Source: Spirochaetia bacterium (lineage in GTDB: Bacteria; Spirochaetota; Spirochaetia; Treponematales; Breznakiellaceae). Taken from it: a stretch of DNA of 8,654 nucleotides. Shown one piece after another: positions 5,344 to 8,654 of this stretch (the stretch's first letter is position 1; every line of letters starts with the position of its first letter). A program made the position numbers and the translations under genes. The stretch is from NCBI GenBank assembly GCA_025997895.1, contig BNVF01000096.1, forward strand, positions 1 to 8,654, written 5' to 3'. The notes beneath the pieces are model-generated. The model ran no database searches. It was not told where the DNA came from and saw nothing but the letters and a program-made list of their open reading frames with translations.

Positions 5344-7548
5344 TCACTCGCTGTCTGCAAACGTTATATTTATCCCGCTGAAAACCGCTGCATAGGTTGT
5401 ATCGTACCAGGTCTCGTACAACGCGGCGGAAGCGTTGGGCCGCCGGATAGTAAAGGTGCTCGCAGCCTGATAAAACGGGTAAATGTTAGTGCCGGTACCC
5501 CCCAGCGTGGGCGGTGTTGTGCCCAAGGTAAGGGTTGAGAGGCTGCTGCAGCCTTGGAAGGCACTGTAACCGATGGAGGTAACATCCGGCAGGTCCACGC
5601 TGGTCAGGCTACTACAGTAGTAGAAGGCACTGTAACCGATGGAGGTAACATCCGGCAGGTCCACGCTGGTCAGGCTGGTACAGTATTGGAAGGCAGAGTT
5701 ACCGACAGCGGTGATGCCAGAGAGCGTTACCGCTCCAGTTGCCGATGGGTACGCTATCAGTGTAAAGCCGTCCTTGGACAGGAGCATTTTCCCGTTATCG
5801 CTGGCTTTGTATGCAGTGTTTTCCGGCGCAATATCGAATGTCGTCAGGTTGGCGCAGTTGATGAAGGCAATACTGCTTATGGAGGTAAGCGCCGCCGGTA
5901 GGCTCACGCTGGTCAGGCTGGTACAGTTTTGGAAGGCATTGCTACCGATGGAGATAACCTCCGGCAGGTTCACGCTGGTCAGGCTGGTACAGCCATTGAA
6001 GGCACTGCTATCGATGGAGGTAACATTCGGCAGATTCACGCTATTCAGGCTGTTGCAGCTGCCGAAGACACTGTAACCGATGGTGATAACATCCGGTAGG
6101 TCCACACTGGTCAGGCTGGTACAGCCATTGAAGGCAAAATTACCGACAGCGGTAATGCCAGAGCCAGAGAGCGTTATCGCTCCGGTTGCCGATGGGTACG
6201 CTAGCAGTGTAAAGCCGTCTTTGGACAGGAGCATTTTCCCGTCAAGGCTGACGCTGTATACAGTGTTTTCCGGCGCAATAACGAATGTCGTCAGGTTGGC
6301 ACAGTGGCTGAAGGCCGTACTGCTTATGGAGGTAAGCGCCGCCGACAGGCTCACGCTGGTCAGGTTGGTGCAGCCTGTGAAGGCACTTTCAACAATGGAG
6401 ATAACCGTCGGCAGGCTCACGCTGGTCAGGCTGGTACAGTTGCCGAAGACACCGTAACCGATGGTGGTAACCACCGGCAGGCTCACACTGGTCAGGCTGG
6501 TGCAGCCTTGGAAGGCAGCGGCACCGATGGTGAGTACCCCCGCGCCATTTACGGTTGTGAGAGCGCTAAAGTTTTTAAAGGCGCCGTTTGAAATAGTCCC
6601 CGCTGTTATAGTCATTGCCGCATCGGGCAGGGTGATGCCCACTATTTTACCCTTGCCGGTGGTAATATTATAGTCCGGGTTAAAAGTCCAGTCGCTGTTA
6701 AGGCCGCCGCCCGACGACTCCCCGGAAGCGGTACAGGTGGAAAGATCAAGGGCTATATACTTGTTTGCCGTATTGATGGCAGTAAGCAGGGCCGTCCAGT
6801 TGGCGGAGGAAAGCTCCAGGCTTACCGGCAGGGGGATGGGGGCGCCGGCACTGCCGCCGCCGCTTGTGCTGTTCAGGTATGTGGTAACATCGGCGATGCT
6901 GGTAAAACTGGGCGCCACGGTTACCGTTACCGTATACTCCTGGGTTGAACCGAGCGCCGCAGTTACCGTGTAGGTTACCGGGCCGGTAAAATCCTGCGTC
7001 TCTCCGCTTGCCGGGCTCACCGATGCCCCGTTATGAATAACCGTGGGCGTCAGATTAGTAACATCGGTTCCGTATGGCACCGTTACGCTGATTGCCGTTC
7101 CGTTTATTGTTCCCACAGCCGCCGGAGTAGCAAAACTGAATCCGGTTATTTCGTTATCTGCATTATACCCATCGCTCAGCGTCATGGGCACCAAAACCGT
7201 ATTGACGCCTGCTATTACCGTATAGTTTACGCTGCCTGTACCCGCCAAAATCCCGGCGGAATTATACGCCTCCGCCTTGATACTCCATTGCCCCAAAGCC
7301 ACGGTCTCATTTAACGAGGGCACGCCCGGCTCAAGTTCACGGGTAAACGTTTGGTCCCCGGGACCGGTAAAAGTAAATGTATAACTGAACGTATTCGTAA
7401 TTTCTGAAGAAAGCGCCGCCCGGGAAGCCCGGTCTCCCAGGGTGATGGTCAAATTCCCCTTCCCCACCGGCGTATCAGGCCCCATGAAAAAATCACAACC
7501 GCTTATGGCCAAAACCGCCGCTATAAGTATTACCACTGCCTTTTTCAT
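5344..7548 (-). CDS. BspA-like leucine-rich-repeat lipoprotein
   Basis: A 734-residue putative surface or periplasmic lipoprotein. The N-terminus MKKAVVILIAAVLAISGC is a lipoprotein signal with lipobox ISGC and acylated Cys18. Residues about 135-212 resemble the DUF5018-like beta-sandwich module seen in Treponema proteins (ITGFSFATP through YTVTVTV). A linker of about 100 residues is rich in Gly, Ser and Thr. From about 320 to 672 run BspA-type LRRs (LRR_5 family) of 22-23 residues with the pattern AFxxCTSLTSVxLPxVxxIG. They are interrupted twice by the longer BspA unit containing APENT, GKMLLSKDGFTL and AYPSATG. A non-repeat cap (about 673-734) ends the protein; no sortase motif is present. 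BspA-type LRR proteins mediate adhesion to host matrix or other cells in oral bacteria; that role here is inference. The start at 7548 has GGGGAG 5 nt upstream. An ATG seven codons earlier (7569) would overlap the FecR stop and push seven residues before the signal peptide. It lies 11 nt after the FecR-domain gene, so they are probably one operon. Confidence 0.9.
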   Translation of the reverse strand: MKKAVVILIAAVLAISGCDFFMGPDTPVGKGNLTITLGDRASRAALSSEITNTFSYTFTFTGPGDQTFTRELEPGVPSLNETVALGQWSIKAEAYNSAGILAGTGSVNYTVIAGVNTVLVPMTLSDGYNADNEITGFSFATPAAVGTINGTAISVTVPYGTDVTNLTPTVIHNGASVSPASGETQDFTGPVTYTVTAALGSTQEYTVTVTVAPSFTSIADVTTYLNSTSGGGSAGAPIPLPVSLELSSANWTALLTAINTANKYIALDLSTCTASGESSGGGLNSDWTFNPDYNITTGKGKIVGITLPDAAMTITAGTISNGAFKNFSALTTVNGAGVLTIGAAAFQGCTSLTSVSLPVVTTIGYGVFGNCTSLTSVSLPTVISIVESAFTGCTNLTSVSLSAALTSISSTAFSHCANLTTFVIAPENTVYSVSLDGKMLLSKDGFTLLAYPSATGAITLSGSGITAVGNFAFNGCTSLTSVDLPDVITIGYSVFGSCNSLNSVNLPNVTSIDSSAFNGCTSLTSVNLPEVISIGSNAFQNCTSLTSVSLPAALTSISSIAFINCANLTTFDIAPENTAYKASDNGKMLLSKDGFTLIAYPSATGAVTLSGITAVGNSAFQYCTSLTSVDLPDVTSIGYSAFYYCSSLTSVDLPDVTSIGYSAFQGCSSLSTLTLGTTPPTLGGTGTNIYPFYQAASTFTIRRPNASAALYETWYDTTYAAVFSGINITFADSE
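5557..5676 (-). repeat. 54-bp perfect direct repeat in the LRR region, 66-bp period
   Basis: Bases 5557-5610 and 5623-5676 are identical over all 54 positions, separated by 12 variable bases. Each period encodes one 22-residue LRR. The variable bases cover the four codons just after the AF of the repeat (YYCS, QGCS and QYCT in this and adjacent units). Further units of the same type, more diverged, continue up to about 6530. Confidence 0.92.
5689..6373 (-). repeat. Duplicated block of about 240 bp in the LRR gene
   Basis: Bases 5689-5926 and 6130-6373 align along their whole length, with roughly nine bases in ten identical by eye and one 6-nt insertion in the second copy (an extra Ser-Gly). 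Each copy encodes the long BspA unit (APENT, GKMLLSKDGFTL, AYPSATG) plus flanking LRRs. The offset is 441 nt (147 residues). A duplication of a multi-repeat block is the simplest origin. Confidence 0.85.
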
Positions 7549-7559
7549 ACCTGCTCCCC

Positions 7560-8228
7560 TTAGTTCCATTCCAGTCCTACCTGCATATCCGCAGATGGAA
7601 CTACCGCCGGAATCGACGCCGGAACGTCCGGCACACTCACCCCCGCGGGCAAAGCCGGAGCCAGTTCTTCACGGGTGGTTTCCGCCGGGCTTGCCGTCTT
7701 CCCGCTCTCCTCATTCACGGCTATCGTGTGTCCCGCGCCTACGTACATCCCCGTGTAGTCTCCGCCGGTAACATGCACCCGCCCCTCGTCAACTTTCAGG
7801 CGGTAGCCGTCAAAATCAAAAGTTGTGCCCCGTACCGAAGCGGTTGCCGAAGGAGACCGTACCGAAAACTGCGTCCTGCCGCCGGTGGGCGGCGTCACAT
7901 TCGCCCGGACCCGCCCGGTTTGCAGACGCAGGTTTATCTCTTCATTCCCCGCTGTCATCTGTATTTCTTCCAGGGTCAACCGGGTCAGGGGGCGCACAAC
8001 CAGTACCGAATTCCCCAGACCAATAAGCGCCGTGCTCCGTATCCCGGTGGAGATTGCCGTTGCCTGTTCCAGCTCCATGCCAGGGGCCGCCGCTGTCCAG
8101 GCGGTTGCACCCGGCGCTTTTACCTCCACGGTTCCGTTCACCTCACGGATAATCCCCCTGGGCGCGGTTTGCGCGTATAGTACCGCCGCCCCGCAGATCG
8201 CCAATATCAGAGCCATGCGCTTTTTCAT
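7560..8228 (-). CDS. Secreted FecR-domain protein
   Basis: A 222-residue protein with a signal peptide MKKRMALILAICGAAVLYA, probably cleaved before Gln20, so it is predicted in the periplasm. A FecR-type domain spans roughly 25-155. The clearest parts are ISTGIRSTALIGLG (59-72), LTRLTLEE (81-88) and FSVRSPSATASVRGTTFDF (121-139). The tail (about 175-215) is rich in Pro and Ala. Unlike classical FecR there is no N-terminal anti-sigma segment or internal membrane helix, and no sigma factor gene lies nearby, so a role in FecI-type signalling is not supported. A structural or ligand-binding periplasmic role is more likely, but unproven. GGAGG (8238-8242) lies 9 nt before the ATG. It follows the beta-barrel gene by 43 nt and precedes the BspA-like lipoprotein gene by 11 nt, all in one direction. 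Confidence 0.87.
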   Translation of the reverse strand: MKKRMALILAICGAAVLYAQTAPRGIIREVNGTVEVKAPGATAWTAAAPGMELEQATAISTGIRSTALIGLGNSVLVVRPLTRLTLEEIQMTAGNEEINLRLQTGRVRANVTPPTGGRTQFSVRSPSATASVRGTTFDFDGYRLKVDEGRVHVTGGDYTGMYVGAGHTIAVNEESGKTASPAETTREELAPALPAGVSVPDVPASIPAVVPSADMQVGLEWN

Positions 8229-8237
8229 ATATCGATT

Positions 8238-8242
8238 CCTCC
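8238..8242 (-). promoter_or_regulatory. Ribosome-binding site of the FecR-domain gene
   Basis: GGAGG on the minus strand sits 9 nt before the ATG at 8228-8226. It supports Met1 rather than Met5 as the start. Confidence 0.65.
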
Positions 8243-8271
8243 ATCTTCGGTTTTTTTCAAATTGCTATTTT

Positions 8272-8654
8272 TCAGAACGCGAACAGTACACCCGCGCGTA
8301 TTTTCCACCGTACCGGCGTATCCGCAACAAACGCGCTTCCGGGCAGAAAGACCCCGCCCCCGGCGCTTAACCGCAGCGCCGAATCAGGCGCCCACACCGC
8401 AGAACCGGAGACCTCCGCTCCCAATGACCGTGACTGCGAAGCAGGGTCTATGTCCGCATCCGCCACGGTTTCCAGATCCGTCCTGATAAAATACGCGGCC
8501 CCCGCCCCCAGCGATACGGTCTGGTGTACCCGCACCGTATAGGAAGCGTGAGCCGTCATCAGGGCCGGAAGCCGGGGGGTGAAAATTTCACCTTGACTTA
8601 TGCCGTTCACCGGTGTAAAAGTCCCTACCTGCTCATTCATCGCACCGCTTGACC
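8272..8654 (-). CDS. Outer-membrane beta-barrel protein, C-terminal part only
   Basis: The frame stays open to the window edge (the codons before Met at 8640 read SSGA), so the gene begins outside and only about 127 C-terminal residues are seen. Alternating hydrophobic and polar residues form amphipathic strands, for example ALMTAHASYTVRV, TVSLGAGAAYFIRT, SLGAEVSGSAVWAP, ALRLSAGGGVFLP and VRWKIRAGVLFAF. The protein ends in Phe, the usual C-terminal signature recognised by the BAM assembly machinery. The Met at 8640 could be mistaken for a start, but it lies inside the frame with no ribosome-binding site nearby. The family cannot be named from this fragment: a porin-like or TonB-like barrel are both possible. 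It is the first visible gene of the FecR and LRR lipoprotein unit. No terminator-like structure separates it from the FecR-domain gene. Confidence 0.72.
   Translation of the reverse strand, partial: SSGAMNEQVGTFTPVNGISQGEIFTPRLPALMTAHASYTVRVHQTVSLGAGAAYFIRTDLETVADADIDPASQSRSLGAEVSGSAVWAPDSALRLSAGGGVFLPGSAFVADTPVRWKIRAGVLFAF

Noticed and set aside
5557..5700. CRISPR-like spacing of identical repeats
   Set aside because: The repeats are 54 bp with 12-nt variable parts, sit in a coding frame and encode LRR units; there is no leader or cas gene.
5554..6591. Several overlapping plus-strand open frames opposite the LRR gene
   Set aside because: They are repetitive mirror images of the LRR codons, lack ribosome-binding sites and resemble no protein; the minus-strand frame has a lipobox and clear LRRs.
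8272..8640. A complete 122-codon gene starting at the Met at 8640
   Set aside because: The frame is open upstream to the window edge and no ribosome-binding site precedes that Met; it is an internal residue of a longer barrel protein.

Overview
The window looks like chromosomal DNA of a Treponema-like spirochete of moderate to slightly high G+C. That assignment is inference. It rests on the combination of a BspA-type leucine-rich-repeat lipoprotein with an N-terminal DUF5018-like module, a periplasmic FecR-domain protein, an Rpn-type putative transposase/nuclease with GIAEG repeats, and a FemAB-type peptidoglycan branching enzyme. No rRNA, tRNA or ribosomal marker is present to confirm it.

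Left block (about 141-3576, minus strand): metG (methionyl-tRNA synthetase) is followed after 33 nt by a FemAB-family aminoacyltransferase gene. The second gene starts at TTG behind a clear GGAGG. The metG start has no Shine-Dalgarno. Instead a perfect TATAAT lies 7 nt from the ATG, which suggests a leaderless mRNA. The two products could be linked through aminoacyl-tRNA: MetRS charges tRNA, and Fem-type enzymes use charged tRNA to add bridge amino acids to peptidoglycan precursors. Spirochete bridges are usually glycine, so the pairing may be only positional.

Middle block (3577-5343): a divergent promoter region leads into one plus-strand gene for a PDDEXK-type Rpn family protein with an in-frame 24-bp tandem repeat near its C-terminus. 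A 559-nt stretch without a convincing gene follows. It holds a 14-bp inverted repeat around a small hairpin, a long imperfect palindrome built from ATCCGTG-type words and followed by a T-run, and a G+C-rich hairpin just past the end of the BspA-like gene.

Right block (5344-8654, minus strand): three genes run in one direction and are probably co-transcribed. They are the 3' end of an outer-membrane beta-barrel gene cut by the window edge, a secreted FecR-domain protein, and a large BspA-like lipoprotein. The order suggests a cell-envelope unit: an outer-membrane barrel, a periplasmic partner and a surface or periplasmic LRR lipoprotein. The LRR part carries a 54-bp perfect direct repeat and a larger duplicated block of about 240 bp, so the gene could change length or sequence by recombination.

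Nothing here is clearly a wholly new system. The most worthwhile leads are the apparently leaderless metG, the recombinogenic LRR gene with its envelope partners, and the palindromic element.
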